This document shows, piece after piece, positions 11,078 through 20,482 of a DNA stretch of 64,000 nucleotides (positions are counted from its first letter, which is position 1; every line of letters starts with the position of its first letter). The notes beneath the pieces were generated by a model, which worked only from the letters and a program-made list of their open reading frames with translations, searched no databases and was not told the DNA's origin. Both the position numbers and the translations under genes were made by a program. The stretch is from Citrobacter amalonaticus (GTDB taxonomy: Bacteria > Pseudomonadota > Gammaproteobacteria > Enterobacterales > Enterobacteriaceae), in contig JARDVN010000001.1 in NCBI GenBank assembly GCA_028994555.1, positions 496,001 to 560,000 of the forward strand, read 5' to 3'.

Positions 11078-11749
11078 TTATTTATCCTCTTTCAGCAATT
11101 GCAGCATGCGCTGCGCAAATTGAGGAAATTCGCTATCCTGAGCCACCACATAGCGTTTATTGATTATAAACATCGGCGTCGCGTTAATGTCATAGTGTGC
11201 GGTAATGGCGGCCATCATACTGAGACGGTTTTTTACCGCGTCGCTCTGGCGCAGGGTGTTAAACTTTTCCGTATCAATATTATTTTTTTCCAGCCAGGTA
11301 TTCAGCACTTTCTCATCGGCAAGATCGACATTACGCGTAATAACGGCGTTATAGGCGCTGTCGCGCACTTTCTTTTCAATCCCCATTTCTTCCAGCGTGG
11401 CAAAAATAGGGGCATAAGCGGCAAGGCCACTACTCTCGCTGGTAATATGAATTGAAGTAAATGAACTGCCCGCCGGCAGCATGCGGGAAAATTCAGCCAG
11501 ATTTTCTTCATTTGCCGCACAATAATGGCAACCGTAAGACATCACTTCGATAATACTGCGCGCGTCTTTGATCGGACTCTTCGCAATTTGCGCCGCGCTG
11601 ACTTCACGAAATGCCTGCGTTTGTGATTCATCCGTGGCAAAGGTATTAAAGACAAATAGATGATAGAAAAGCACCGTTATCAGCGAAGAGATAACGATCA
11701 AAAACAGTGAATAGCTAATAATGGTGATACGTTTAAATTGGGTCGCCAT
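11078..11749 (-). CDS. membrane-anchored DsbA-like thiol oxidoreductase (CHYC)
   Basis: A 223-residue thioredoxin-fold protein. After an N-terminal membrane helix (residues about 9-35) comes the active site YGCHYCAAN with Cys74 and Cys77 in CxxC spacing, a helical insertion, and the cis-proline loop NATPMFII near residue 195. This is the DsbA/DsbG-like layout, and the protein should act in the periplasm on cysteines. The start at 11749 is preferred over one 20 codons upstream because of a GAGAAG ribosome site eight bases before the ATG and because the longer form would lead into the spacer. It lies 60 bp downstream of the gene for a five-cysteine peptide, the obvious substrate (inference). 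Confidence 0.85.
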   Translation of the reverse strand: MATQFKRITIISYSLFLIVISSLITVLFYHLFVFNTFATDESQTQAFREVSAAQIAKSPIKDARSIIEVMSYGCHYCAANEENLAEFSRMLPAGSSFTSIHITSESSGLAAYAPIFATLEEMGIEKKVRDSAYNAVITRNVDLADEKVLNTWLEKNNIDTEKFNTLRQSDAVKNRLSMMAAITAHYDINATPMFIINKRYVVAQDSEFPQFAQRMLQLLKEDK

Positions 11750-11809
11750 AGTCTTCTCGCTGCGGAAAGAATAAACCTGGAGGCGCGGGTACCTCCAGGC
11801 TATAACCAA

Positions 11810-12010
11810 TTAGTAGCGGTTCGGAACCCCACCACACTTGCTGGCGTTCGCATCTTTCATTGATGTGGTCGTCCCGTGCTTATCCGTGCAGGTCGTCAGT
11901 TCCTTACAGGAGGTCACACCACCAATGGTGACGTTCTGGTACGTTGTTTCGCAGGTTTTACAGGTTCCGCCCACAACGTTAGCCACTTCAATTGCAGTTA
12001 ATTTTTTCAT
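11810..12010 (-). CDS. Cys/Thr-rich double-glycine-leader peptide precursor (putative bacteriocin-like)
   Basis: A 66-residue precursor. Residues 1-15 (MKKLTAIEVANVVGG) fit the double-glycine leader consensus at every key place: Leu at -12, Glu at -8, hydrophobic at -7 and -4, Gly-Gly at -2/-1. The predicted 51-residue core has five Cys (17, 20, 35, 41, 59), twelve Thr, a terminal Tyr, and no long hydrophobic stretch, so it is unlike the class IIb microcins. An AAGGA ribosome site precedes the ATG. A C39 exporter, oxidoreductase and acyltransferase follow in the same operon. An odd cysteine count leaves one thiol unpaired within a monomer, possibly for a modification or dimer. I cannot name a characterised homologue. 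Confidence 0.85.
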   Translation of the reverse strand: MKKLTAIEVANVVGGTCKTCETTYQNVTIGGVTSCKELTTCTDKHGTTTSMKDANASKCGGVPNRY

Positions 12011-12038
12011 CTCTGTTTTCCTTACTTAGGTTTAATAT

Positions 12039-12083
12039 GGTGCAATCACTTGCACCGCTCGTTCGGCAAATGCCAGTGCCGAA
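12039..12083. promoter_or_regulatory. two inverted repeats upstream of the peptide gene
   Basis: In the 88-bp gap between the LuxR-type gene and the peptide gene are two perfect inverted repeats: GGTGCAA-TCAC-TTGCACC at 12039-12056 and TTCGGCA-(8 nt)-TGCCGAA at 12062-12083. Neither is followed by a T-run on the minus strand, so a plain intrinsic terminator is unlikely. They could be binding sites for the adjacent LuxR-type regulator, or RNA hairpins that protect or separate the short, probably highly expressed peptide message. No convincing -10/-35 pair could be assigned. Confidence 0.45.
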
Positions 12084-12098
12084 AAGATTTTTCACGGT

Positions 12099-12758
12099 TC
12101 ACGGCATAATTCCTTTAAACACCGTGAATAACGCAATGTTGTTTCTGATATTCAGCCGCTTCATTAAGTGCCGCTTGATATAGCTCAGACGTCGGACATC
12201 GATATTCACCTCACAGGAAATCTGCGACAGCGATTTTCCTTTGAATATCTCTTCCATCAGCCACCATTCATTGCCGGAAATCGTATAATTCACTTCCCGG
12301 CGGTGCAGTCTTCTGCGCGTATAATTCACCAGCGAGGTGCTAAAGCAGCATCCCTGACGTTGGTTATCCAATAAATCCTGAAAAAAAGGGGTGGTATTGG
12401 CAAGATTCTCGCTTTTCAATAACCAGTGAGCGTGAGGCAAGAGCGAATAAAGCGTGAAAAACAGCGGCATGTTGTGCTCGCTTAATAAAATCACCAGACT
12501 CTTATTTTCACGCTGATAGAAATTATTCATGAGCTTCAACGCACGGATCCGCTCACGCGGCAGGCTATCCAGATCGCAGAGTATCCACTGGCAGCAGTCA
12601 TCATTAACCCGGGTTTGTAATTGCTTAATCAGTTGCGCGTAATCATCCGTCAAGGAGTAAAAAACGTCCGTCTGCTCTGCGAGCAAACTGGCAATCACCG
12701 TTTTTATTCCTTGCGAAAAAAAGAGATCTTTACTGTAAAGAAAACACTGATACACCAT
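12099..12758 (-). CDS. LuxR-family transcriptional regulator
   Basis: A 219-residue protein whose C-terminal 60 residues form a LuxR/FixJ-type helix-turn-helix (SGNEWWLMEEIFKGKSLSQI, then NIDVRRLSYIKRHLMKRLNI). The N-terminal part resembles a receiver fold (LCDLDSLP near the usual phospho-acceptor strand) but lacks an obvious complete acidic pocket, so it may be a pseudo-receiver as in many fimbrial and capsule regulators. It begins 24 bp after the last fimbrial subunit and ends 88 bp before the peptide gene, so it could be the last gene of the fimbrial operon, the first of the peptide operon, or a link between them. Confidence 0.75.
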   Translation of the reverse strand: MVYQCFLYSKDLFFSQGIKTVIASLLAEQTDVFYSLTDDYAQLIKQLQTRVNDDCCQWILCDLDSLPRERIRALKLMNNFYQRENKSLVILLSEHNMPLFFTLYSLLPHAHWLLKSENLANTTPFFQDLLDNQRQGCCFSTSLVNYTRRRLHRREVNYTISGNEWWLMEEIFKGKSLSQISCEVNIDVRRLSYIKRHLMKRLNIRNNIALFTVFKGIMP

Positions 12759-12781
12759 GCCTCAATTCCCTGTTGATGACG

Positions 12782-13331
12782 TTACTGATAGTTCAATGTG
12801 TAATTTGCCGTGGCAGTAAAAGGTCCGGTGGTCAGCGTACCGTTCGCTAAGGCATCCGGCTCCGCTTCAACAAATGCCTGAAAGTTAAGCCGCAAAATGG
12901 TGTCGCTGATCGCGGCCGGACGGGTCGCCACATTCAGGCGTACAGGCGTATCGTCCTCCTCCAACAGACCAATACCGATACCGCCCGCATTGCCAGGCGA
13001 GGTGGCGCTGATAGCCAGTCGGTCCGCCAGGTTGCCGTTGGCAATACCGCCGAACGTCACCGTCACCGAATTAAAGACGCTGGGTGTGCAGTCCTCTAAT
13101 TTGATCGTGAACGGAACCGGTACTGTTTTCCCATTGATATACAATGATTTTGTCGATATTTTCCCGAAATCGACCGGCACCCGCTCTGAGTCGGGCGCAA
13201 TGCTGCACGGGTAGGCCATCACCACGCCGGTAAAACTGAGATCGCCGCCAAGCAACTCCCCCCAGCGCCCATACCGGGGCCGGAGCGAGCGTCGTCAATA
13301 AACCGGCAAAGACCATTGTTATGCGATGCAT
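12782..13331 (-). CDS. fimbrial minor subunit, one apparent frameshift
   Basis: A 182-residue pilin-type protein after removing one C at 13258-13263. It has a signal peptide ending near PVWA, then the immunoglobulin-like pilin fold with a Cys pair (YPCSIAP and LEDCTP), the central VPVDFGKIS strand and the C-terminal TATANYTLNYQ strand used for donor-strand binding to chaperone or usher. It is the last structural gene of the chaperone-usher operon, 9 bp from the preceding adhesin-like gene. Position and length suggest a minor or terminator subunit; its place in the fibre is inferred. Confidence 0.8.
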
Positions 13332-13340
13332 TTTCCCTCC

Positions 13341-14396
13341 TTACTGGAATTCAGCCACAACCGTTGCAGATGCATGGAACTCACCTTCCGGAATGACGGA
13401 GGTGGTATATTTCGCCACCGGCGCGGCAGTCAGGTTCCAGTCGCCTTCGTTATTGGCAAATCCCGGCACGTTATAGAAGGTGTTGGGTGCCACCGGATTC
13501 CCCTGACGATCGCGCAGCGCAATGCCCAGTTCGGAACGATCCGTTGTTCCCTGCGTACTCAGGTACTTACCGTCATCAAATGCGGGATTGGCCTGCTGGA
13601 TCCCCAGCTTGATATTCAGTGCGCCCTGGGCAAAACTGCCGCCCTCGCACTTCACATGAATCGGCACGTTTTGGCTGTAATTGGTGCCATTCAGTCGGCT
13701 ACCGATCCCCGGTATGTTGCCGAAGTCGACGACGATCGGCGTCCCCTGATTGACGGTACATTTATCCGGCACGGTGATGACACCGGAAGCGATGGTGATG
13801 CGGGAAAGCGGAGTTTGCCCCATTGCGCCCGGCCCCAGGCGGCCAAAGAGTTTTGCGATCTCTGAACCTTGCAGGTTCACCCCGTTGATAATCGGTTTGG
13901 TGATCATAAAGGTCACCTTCCCCTTTGCACCGGAAGCGAATTCGTCTTGCAAAATGGTACTGGGGACATTGCAGTAGTTTTGATTCGCTTTGTTTGAAAC
14001 GTTGTCAAACGGCACCGTTAAATAGTCTTGCAGGTTACCACCGATGTAGATCTCAATTTTGACGTCCATATAGTCGTTGAGCTTGAGGTAACCTGCCGTC
14101 ATTCCGGACTGCGTTAACGTCGCTTGCGCCGTGAAATGGACCGGCTGGGTATTCATCGGCTGTGAGCAGTAAGCGCGCCCTTTGAACATCCCCGCGAGGT
14201 TAAATTCATCGGTCACGGTCGCGCCAAATCGGTTATCGGTAATGTCATGATTATTAATATTAATCAGATAGTCATAGGTTCCATTCACCGGTTCAATTTC
14301 ACCGTCCAGTGCGGACCACGCCGCGCCCGGTAAACCGAGCGTGCTGAGCGCCAGTAAGACCGGCACTTTGCGGCGAAACAGGCCTGACAGTTTCAT
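13341..14396 (-). CDS. fimbrial tip adhesin-like two-domain protein
   Basis: A 351-residue secreted protein, about twice the length of a pilin. After a signal peptide (ending GAAWSA) comes an N-terminal domain of about 190 residues with no clear match to me, then a C-terminal pilin domain with Cys in VPDKCTVNQ and VKCEGG, the TPIVVDFGNIPG strand and the terminal SATVVAEFQ strand. This two-domain build is typical of tip adhesins such as FimH, where the N-terminal domain binds the receptor. The start overlaps the stop of the preceding subunit as TAATG. The receptor is not predictable from sequence. Confidence 0.82.
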   Translation of the reverse strand: MKLSGLFRRKVPVLLALSTLGLPGAAWSALDGEIEPVNGTYDYLININNHDITDNRFGATVTDEFNLAGMFKGRAYCSQPMNTQPVHFTAQATLTQSGMTAGYLKLNDYMDVKIEIYIGGNLQDYLTVPFDNVSNKANQNYCNVPSTILQDEFASGAKGKVTFMITKPIINGVNLQGSEIAKLFGRLGPGAMGQTPLSRITIASGVITVPDKCTVNQGTPIVVDFGNIPGIGSRLNGTNYSQNVPIHVKCEGGSFAQGALNIKLGIQQANPAFDDGKYLSTQGTTDRSELGIALRDRQGNPVAPNTFYNVPGFANNEGDWNLTAAPVAKYTTSVIPEGEFHASATVVAEFQ

Positions 14397-15021
14397 TACA
14401 AGTACTCCATCTTGAGGCGGACCAGGCTGCTAAAGTCGCCTGCACTCACATGCAAACCCGTGGATTCCAGCGCCGCCATAAAATTCAGCTCGCTGTCGCC
14501 GGAATTTACCAGCCAGGGCGCATGCGTCTGACCGACATCCAGCGCGTTCCCGTCCTTATCAAGCAGACGCACGCCCGCGCCCTGGGTCGTACCGTTGGTG
14601 CGTAGCAGTTGCCCGTTATTTAAATCGGATTCACCAACAAAGGTCATTTGTACCGCCTGCTCCCCGGAGCTGTAGGCACGCCAGTCATTCCCGGTGGTTC
14701 TGGAAGCCAGACTCCCCCCGCGACTGCGACGCCCCTTTCAGGCAATCCTTCAGGTGCAATTTGAAGCGTACCGGCTCGCTGCGATCGCCCGCCTGGCGAA
14801 AATTCTGCGCGCTGATCTCACCCATCTCGACATCCTGAATGCGCCCTTGCGTCATCAGCACACAGGGGGGAGGCAAACACGGAGCCGTGAAACCGGACAA
14901 TGCCGCTGTCTTCGCTGACATGTTCCTGAGCGTTATGTTGTGGCTGCACCGGCACTTCTGCCCCGCACTGAAACGCCACGCCCATCGCAAGGAGGGCCAC
15001 AGTGGAAAATGGATTTTGCAT
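14396..15021 (-). CDS. fimbrial minor subunit, two apparent frameshifts
   Basis: A 207-residue pilin-like protein once one base is removed from each of two runs (14714-14719, 14865-14870). It has a short signal peptide (STVALLAMGVAFQCGA), pilin strands around FHGSVFASPCVL and VRFKLHLKDCLKG, and ends SSLVRLKMEYL. It lies 17 bp after the chaperone gene and overlaps the adhesin gene. It probably belongs to the fibre tip as an adaptor between rod and adhesin, judged by gene order in type 1-like operons. Both breaks are in runs of six and are probably sequencing errors. Confidence 0.75.
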
Positions 15022-15038
15022 TGTCAGGTTCCTCCTGG

Positions 15039-15782
15039 TTAGCCCTGCTGCGCCGTTGGAAGCGCTTTGCAGGTGTTGCCATCGCAACGAAACTTCAGCT
15101 CCGGGTGTCCGCCATAATCGTTCACGTACATCATGGAAAACTGGCTGACATTTCCGTCCGTTACCGCAAATTGTTGGCTCGATTTGGGCGCGATCATGAT
15201 CCCAGGGAATTGAGTGATTTTCTGTCCGGCCCCTTTGGACAACCCAAGGATCGTGACGTAATAAGGCGTTGGATTCTGTACCGTCATCTGGTTGCCGTTT
15301 TTCTGGAACACCACCTGATCCTGCCAGACTTCACTTCGGGTCTTCGGGATCACCGCCGCCGGGCGGTAAAACAGCTTGATGCGCGACTGCATGGCCAACT
15401 GCAACGTGTTCGGTTTATCCGGCTTCGGCGGGATCTCCCGGACGTTGAGGTAGAACAGGCTCTCTCTGTCCTGCGGCAGTTTTTCGATCCCGGCGGTTTT
15501 GGTCACGCGCGCGATCCCTTTCTGTCCCCCGTTGATCCGCTGTAGCGGCGGTAACACAATCAGCGGCGAGGTAATTTTGTTGCCCTTCTCATCCTCGACC
15601 CACGACTGGGCGAGGAAAGGAATATCCGGGCTGGTGTTAGACAGATTGGCGCTCGACGACGCCTCTTTCTCCGTAATAATGACGCGGGTCCGATCCAGAG
15701 AGACCCCTGCCTGCGCGTAACCGCCCATCATGCACAGCACCCACGCCGCCATCAGATATCCGTTATGTCTTTTCTTGCTCAT
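15039..15782 (-). CDS. periplasmic fimbrial chaperone (FimC/PapD-like)
   Basis: A 247-residue chaperone. A signal peptide (ending GGYAQA) is followed by GVSLDRTRVIITE, the N-terminal PapD domain with LPQDRESLFYLNVREIPP (the family signature with the conserved Arg/Glu), then a second domain rich in beta strands. It caps pilin subunits in the periplasm and hands them to the usher. The ATG at 15780-15782 has an AAAAGG ribosome site. The open frame runs upstream into usher sequence only because of an extra base in the usher; it is not a fusion protein. Confidence 0.92.
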   Translation of the reverse strand: MSKKRHNGYLMAAWVLCMMGGYAQAGVSLDRTRVIITEKEASSSANLSNTSPDIPFLAQSWVEDEKGNKITSPLIVLPPLQRINGGQKGIARVTKTAGIEKLPQDRESLFYLNVREIPPKPDKPNTLQLAMQSRIKLFYRPAAVIPKTRSEVWQDQVVFQKNGNQMTVQNPTPYYVTILGLSKGAGQKITQFPGIMIAPKSSQQFAVTDGNVSQFSMMYVNDYGGHPELKFRCDGNTCKALPTAQQG

Positions 15783-15823
15783 TTTTGGCCTTTTATTACA
15801 GTGAGATAACTCGTTCTGTCGGG

Positions 15824-18302
15824 TTAACGACACGGCATAAGCGTGTTCGCTGGTCCGTTGTTTGTACCGGGTGGGATCGTTATCTGACACTGCTGTTTGC
15901 CGCCCCACATCACGTTCAGCGTTTCGTTCGCATTGACCCCCCGCAAGCCAGGCTTGCCCGTCTTCCAGCACCATTGCGACGCTCACCCCATCGGCGTTGT
16001 AAATTTCCGCGCCAAAGGGCGGTACGCTGCCATCGGCGAGGCGTAACGTCCCCATCATCTTCATCCCTTTCGCCATGCCGAAGGCCTGATAACCAATCGC
16101 GCCTTCCGTCAGGGTTGTCGTGCTGATGGCTTTTGACGGTTCGACATCGCTGTCCATTGCATCCACGTCCACGCGGGTGTCAAAACTGTTGTAACTCACC
16201 ACATCCGGCACCACGGCAATGCCGTAACGGTTAGTCCGCGATTTCTTACCGTTGAGCGGAACGCCGCCAATGCCGTTGGTATCCACCATGACGCGGGCCG
16301 TATTGATCGTCGCGCCGCTGTTATGCATCGCCGCGCCGTGGCGGGTCGCCGTGAAACCGCCGCGCAGAGTGGTGCTCAGCGCCATGTACTCGCTCTGCTG
16401 ATAGCTGGCGTTGGTATTGATTTCCGCCAGTTGCGAACGATGCTGGTAATAACCATCAGCGCTGACGTTACCGCTCTGGCTGGCGCCGGCACGGATGCGC
16501 CACAAGTTGTTGTAATCACTGCTGTCGGTGTAGGACGCCATCGGGCTGGTTTTACCGTTGTTGGTCTGGATATCCAGCCCCGCCCATTTGTTGTCGCCAA
16601 TCGGCACCGACAGCGAGAAGGAGATCGAGTCGTCTTTGCGCCCTTTGTAATCGGTACGATAAGCGGACAGGTTGGCGGTGATACCGTTGATGTCGCCAAT
16701 GCGGAAAGCGCGCCCCACAGACATGCCGTAGCGATCCTGGCTACGCTTATCCCAGTAGTTCTGGTGCGTCCAGGTCAGGAAGACGGTCGTCGCCTTCCCC
16801 GCTTCGCCGGCCCAAAAGGTTTTATTCCCGGTGATGGTATAGAGTTCTTTTTTCGCGCCCGATGTGGTCGTATCCCTGATAGCGTTCATCGAGATACTGC
16901 GCCATTGTGCGGAAGTCTTCCTGCGAGAAGCGGTAGCCCGCAAAGGTAATAGAGCTGTTGTATTCGTCGAAGGTTTTGGCGTAGCTCAACTTGTAAGAGG
17001 TGCCTTTCAGACGTTCGCCGTCAGGCTCACGGCTCCACGATTCGGTGGCATCAATGGAAATGGCGCCAAACGCGTAGAGATCGCGGCCGATACCCAACGA
17101 CGCCGCGGTGTACTCTTCACCCGAAGACTGTAAGCCGCCGTACAGCGACCACGCGTTGCTGACCCCCCCAGGAAAAATCGCCTGACAGGAACGTTGGGCC
17201 CTGCATTTTATGGTTGTAACGGGACGGCGTACCGCCTGAGATGTTGTAACGAACATAGCCTGGACGCGTGAGATACGGAATATTGGCGGTGTTCACCTGG
17301 AAAGTGGAGACCGAGCCGTCCTGCTCTTCAACGCGCACATCAAGCGTGCCGCGCACTGAGCTGCGCAAATCCTGAATGTTGAACGGTCCGGCGGGCACGG
17401 TCGTTTCATAGATGACGCGCCCACTCTGGCTGACGGTCACTTTGGCGTTGGTGCGGGCGATACCGTGAATTTCAGGCGCATATCCCTGTAACGCCGGTGG
17501 CAGCATCCGCTCATCACTGGCAAGGTTGACCCCGGTAAAACGCACGGTATCGAAAACCTGCGAATTCAGGTAGATCTCACCTAACGTCAGTTTCGCCGCC
17601 ATCATCGGCAAAGGACGGTAGGCGTAGATTTGATTCCAGTCGAAATCGAATTGATGGTTCTGGCTGTAATAGCTGGTCTGATATTCACCGCGCACACGCC
17701 AGCCGCCGATGTTCGCGCCCGCCTGGCCGTAACCTGAAACCGCACTGTAGTTTTCCTGACCGTTGAACTGGCGGGTGAGTTGTCCGTTGAGGCTGTAGTC
17801 AAACAGAAGACCCGCGATCCCGTCATCCCAACGCTCAGGCGGCGTCCAGTTAGGATCGTTATACTTCATCCACGCCTGCGGCACGGTGATTTCAAGCACG
17901 CCGGCGTAGTTGCTTAATTTTGCCCCCCGGCAGGCTTTGCAGGGAGTAGCAATTCTCATAAAGTTGGGTAACCTGCGCGCGGGCCTCGTCTTTGAGTGCC
18001 AGTTTGTCCAGCAGATCGCCGCTGATACACGGCAGCGTGCGTTTGCCTTCGGGAGCCTCGATATAGCGAATTTTCTCCTGGCCGACCGGCTGACCGTTAA
18101 TACGGATATCCAGCAAATAATCGCCAGGGGTGACATAGTTGTCGGTTGCAAAACGCGACAGATCAATCTGGGTACGCTCCGCAGCATCCAGGACATCGGT
18201 ATTAAACTCAACGCTCTCCTCCGCACTGGCCGTCGCTGCATAACAGCTATTCATTACCAGAAGAGCAATCATCGTTATAGGTTTTTTTATTTTTACCGAC
18301 AT
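15824..18302 (-). CDS. outer-membrane fimbrial usher (FimD-like), four apparent frameshifts
   Basis: After removing four single bases the gene gives exactly 825 codons (824 residues), a normal usher length. The N-terminal domain shows FNTDVLDA and LSRFATDNYVTPGDY; the barrel has NLASDERMLPP, LQGYAPEIHGIARTNAKV (plug-proximal region) and YNISGGTPSRYN; the C-terminus has AWLAG, QQCQITIPPG and ends LMPCR. Three shifts lie in C runs (15937-15942, 17163-17169, 17923-17928); the fourth lies between 16820 and 16895 and its base cannot be fixed, though CAG-GAT reading through 16869-16880 is plausible. Ushers form the outer-membrane assembly pore. All breaks look artefactual. Confidence 0.85.
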
Positions 18303-18365
18303 GATTTTCGTCCCGAATAAATCCGTTAAAAACGTCCTGCTTCCTGCCAGGTTATTGTTATGCTG

Positions 18366-18914
18366 TTAGTGGTAATCCATAAAAAACTGCGCAACGGCAG
18401 TAAATTCGCCCGCTTTTATATATTTTTGAATTGGCACCAGCGATGCGGAAAATTCTAATACGTTATCCGTCTCGTTAAGTTCATATCCCGGAGAGGGCTG
18501 CCCCAGGGTTAATATTTCACCCTGACTGTCACGCAAACGAATACCAAAGCCATCGGCATCACCACTGACTAATAATGTGGTGGGATCGGCTGCTGCCGCA
18601 TTGCCCATAAAGGTGACCGAAGCATAAGGATAAAGGGAACCATCGTTGCCCCGCTTCACCACGGAACACCCGGTCAGGCGTATCAGTACTGGCCGCGTAA
18701 TATTGCCTTCATCATTGCGATTAATCAGGCTGGCAGAAACATTGCCAAACTCAACCTCAATATCCCGACTGTTCGGGTCAAGACTGCATGCCGCCTCAAT
18801 CAGTTCGCCGCTCATCGCTAATTTACCCGGCGTGACGGAGGAGGCTGAAACTGAAGCCGAGCCGACCAGAGCGCAACAACAGACTGCGATAAGGAGCGTA
18901 TTATTTATTTTCAC
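18366..18914 (-). CDS. fimbrial subunit (pilin-like)
   Basis: A 182-residue pilin-type protein with an intact frame. It has a signal peptide (ending SASVSA), a Cys pair (IEAACSLD and RLTGCSVV) that forms the usual disulfide, the strand DIEVEFGNVSA, FGIRLRDSQGE, and a C-terminal AVAQFFMDYH strand that fits donor-strand exchange. It lies between the major pilin and the usher, the position held by FimI in type 1 operons, so it may be a low-abundance subunit. Confidence 0.85.
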   Translation of the reverse strand: MKINNTLLIAVCCCALVGSASVSASSVTPGKLAMSGELIEAACSLDPNSRDIEVEFGNVSASLINRNDEGNITRPVLIRLTGCSVVKRGNDGSLYPYASVTFMGNAAAADPTTLLVSGDADGFGIRLRDSQGEILTLGQPSPGYELNETDNVLEFSASLVPIQKYIKAGEFTAVAQFFMDYH

Positions 18915-18989
18915 TTTGTCCCTCCCTGGTACGATGCCTGCGGTGAAGAAAGTGCGGGAACGCGTCCCGCACTCAAGACGTCAGGTCAA

Positions 18990-19521
18990 TTACTGGTACG
19001 CAATTTCGAAGTTCACTGTGGACTGGAAGGAGCCAGCAGCCACGGTTGCGCTTGCGCTTTCTGCTTTCACATACGCCACAAACGGAATGGTGTTGGTGCC
19101 GTTAACCAGCTGGACAGGTGTTGTTGCAGTGCCCCACACCACATCCTGGCTGGCGCTGTCACGCAGGCCGATACCTGCGCCAGACGCGGTGCCGGAAGTA
19201 AAGGCCGCCAGAGTGGCGTCAGTTGGGTTAGTGCTGGTCGGGGTGTAAGTCACTTCTGCAGTTTGCGCTACAGTGATGTCGCAGTGTTGCAGTTCGATGT
19301 TCTGGTGTACGTTTCCGGCGCGTGCGCCGTTAGCCAGCGCAGAAACAGGAATCTGACCAAAATCAACGGTTACCGGGCTTGAACCAGGAGCCAGACCACA
19401 GGCGGTATTCACCAGTTCCCCCCTGGAATTCAATCACGCCATTTGTGGTGTCAGCTAAAACAGACATAGAACCCAGAGCCGCGGTGAAGGCAACAGCCAT
19501 AGCAACTTTATTCATTTTCAT
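18990..19521 (-). CDS. major fimbrial subunit (FimA-like pilin), one apparent frameshift
   Basis: First gene of the fimbrial operon; 176 residues after removing one C at 19418-19423. It has a signal peptide (AVAFTAALGSMSVLA), the Cys pair VNTACGLAPGSSP and LQHCDITV, the strand VTVDFGQIP, GAGIGLRDS and the terminal FQSTVNFEIAYQ. The Thr/Ala-rich composition is typical of shaft pilins. The start at 19521 has AGGA about eight bases upstream; a second ATG two codons on is possible. Position and composition suggest it makes the fibre rod. Confidence 0.88.
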
Positions 19522-19944
19522 AACAATATCCTGTTTGTACCAATATCCTGAGAAATAAAGAGTCATCACGTCGCAATCATTATTTCTTTCTGCTGTAATC
19601 AACTCTTGGTTTTGTTCTGGAAATGTTCTGGTAATAATTAAATATGCAATAATATTAATTACCACCACTCCTTTGAACTGATGAAAATGCTACCAAATCA
19701 AAATTTCCACTCAAAGCATTACATTTGCTGTGGAATAGATACGCATTGTTAACTCGCAGAATAAAGGAAGGTGGATTTATATCTCGCGAAGCGGTGTGAT
19801 TAATCCTAAATACATGATGGGTTTTTAGCGAATATAAATTTAAAATGTGGCAAAAAAACCAGGATAATTCACAATTAAATCGGCAATGAAATAATAATTC
19901 AGGAAATAATTGGAATAATGAAGGTGAAAATTCCGGCGGGAGAG
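19522..19944. other. AT-rich intergenic region, fimbrial promoter region
   Basis: About 420 bp of AT-rich sequence between the fimbrial operon and the ferredoxin gene. It should contain the promoter of the major pilin gene. I looked for long inverted repeats flanking a promoter, as in the invertible fim switch, and for GATC clusters as in Pap-type phase variation, and saw neither. A short open frame at 19918-20103 overlaps the convincing ferredoxin gene on the other strand and is not supported. Confidence 0.5.
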
Positions 19945-20482
19945 TTATCTCAGGCTGACGGCATCAACATGACACTGTACCCGGCATTCACCGCAGCCTG
20001 TACAACGCTCGCTGTCCAGCACGGGGGAGCCCCATCGGACCGAGGGTACAGGCCTGTTCCGGGCATGCTTCCATACACTGATTACACGGACGTACCGGAT
20101 TAACGCAGGCAGAGCTGAAGGTTGGGCGCAGACCAGTATCAAAACGAGCCTGTACGCACAGCGCGTCGCTCGGGCAGGCGGCAATGCATAAACCACAGCC
20201 ATCGCAACTGGCATATTCAATCGCCAGTTGCGGATAGCCATCTTCGTGACGGGTCAGGATCCCCATCGGGCAGGCATCGACACATTGATTGCAGCGGGAA
20301 CATTGCGCGATGAACTGCGCATCAGGCAGGGCTCCCGGCGGCAGCGAATGCGCGAGTTGAGGCAACGATGCCTCCTGCGGCGCAGTGTGCTTTGCCGCGC
20401 TGACAAACGCGCGAAATAGCCCACGCCGACTGACGTGCCGGTGCGTCATCAGCGCCTGATAATATTTCTCTGACTTGTTCAT
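19945..20482 (-). CDS. NapF-like ferredoxin with several [4Fe-4S] motifs, one apparent frameshift
   Basis: A 178-residue cytoplasmic iron-sulfur protein after removing one G at 20023-20027. Cys clusters in order are CSRCNQCVDACP, CDGCGLCIAACP, PCNQCMEACP and CTGCGECRVQC, four ferredoxin-like groups as in NapF-type proteins. The N-terminus SRRGLFRAF resembles the NapF start. It overlaps the TorD-like gene by four bases and ends the dms operon. NapF is thought to help assemble the catalytic molybdoenzyme before export; here the client would be the DmsA-like subunit (inference). Confidence 0.82.

Noticed and set aside
15039..16943. An usher-chaperone fusion
   Set aside because: An extra C at 15937-15942 removes the usher stop; the repaired usher ends at 15824 and the chaperone has its own signal peptide and ribosome site.
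19522..19944. A fim-type invertible promoter element
   Set aside because: No pair of inverted repeats of useful length flanks the region and no recombinase gene is in the window.
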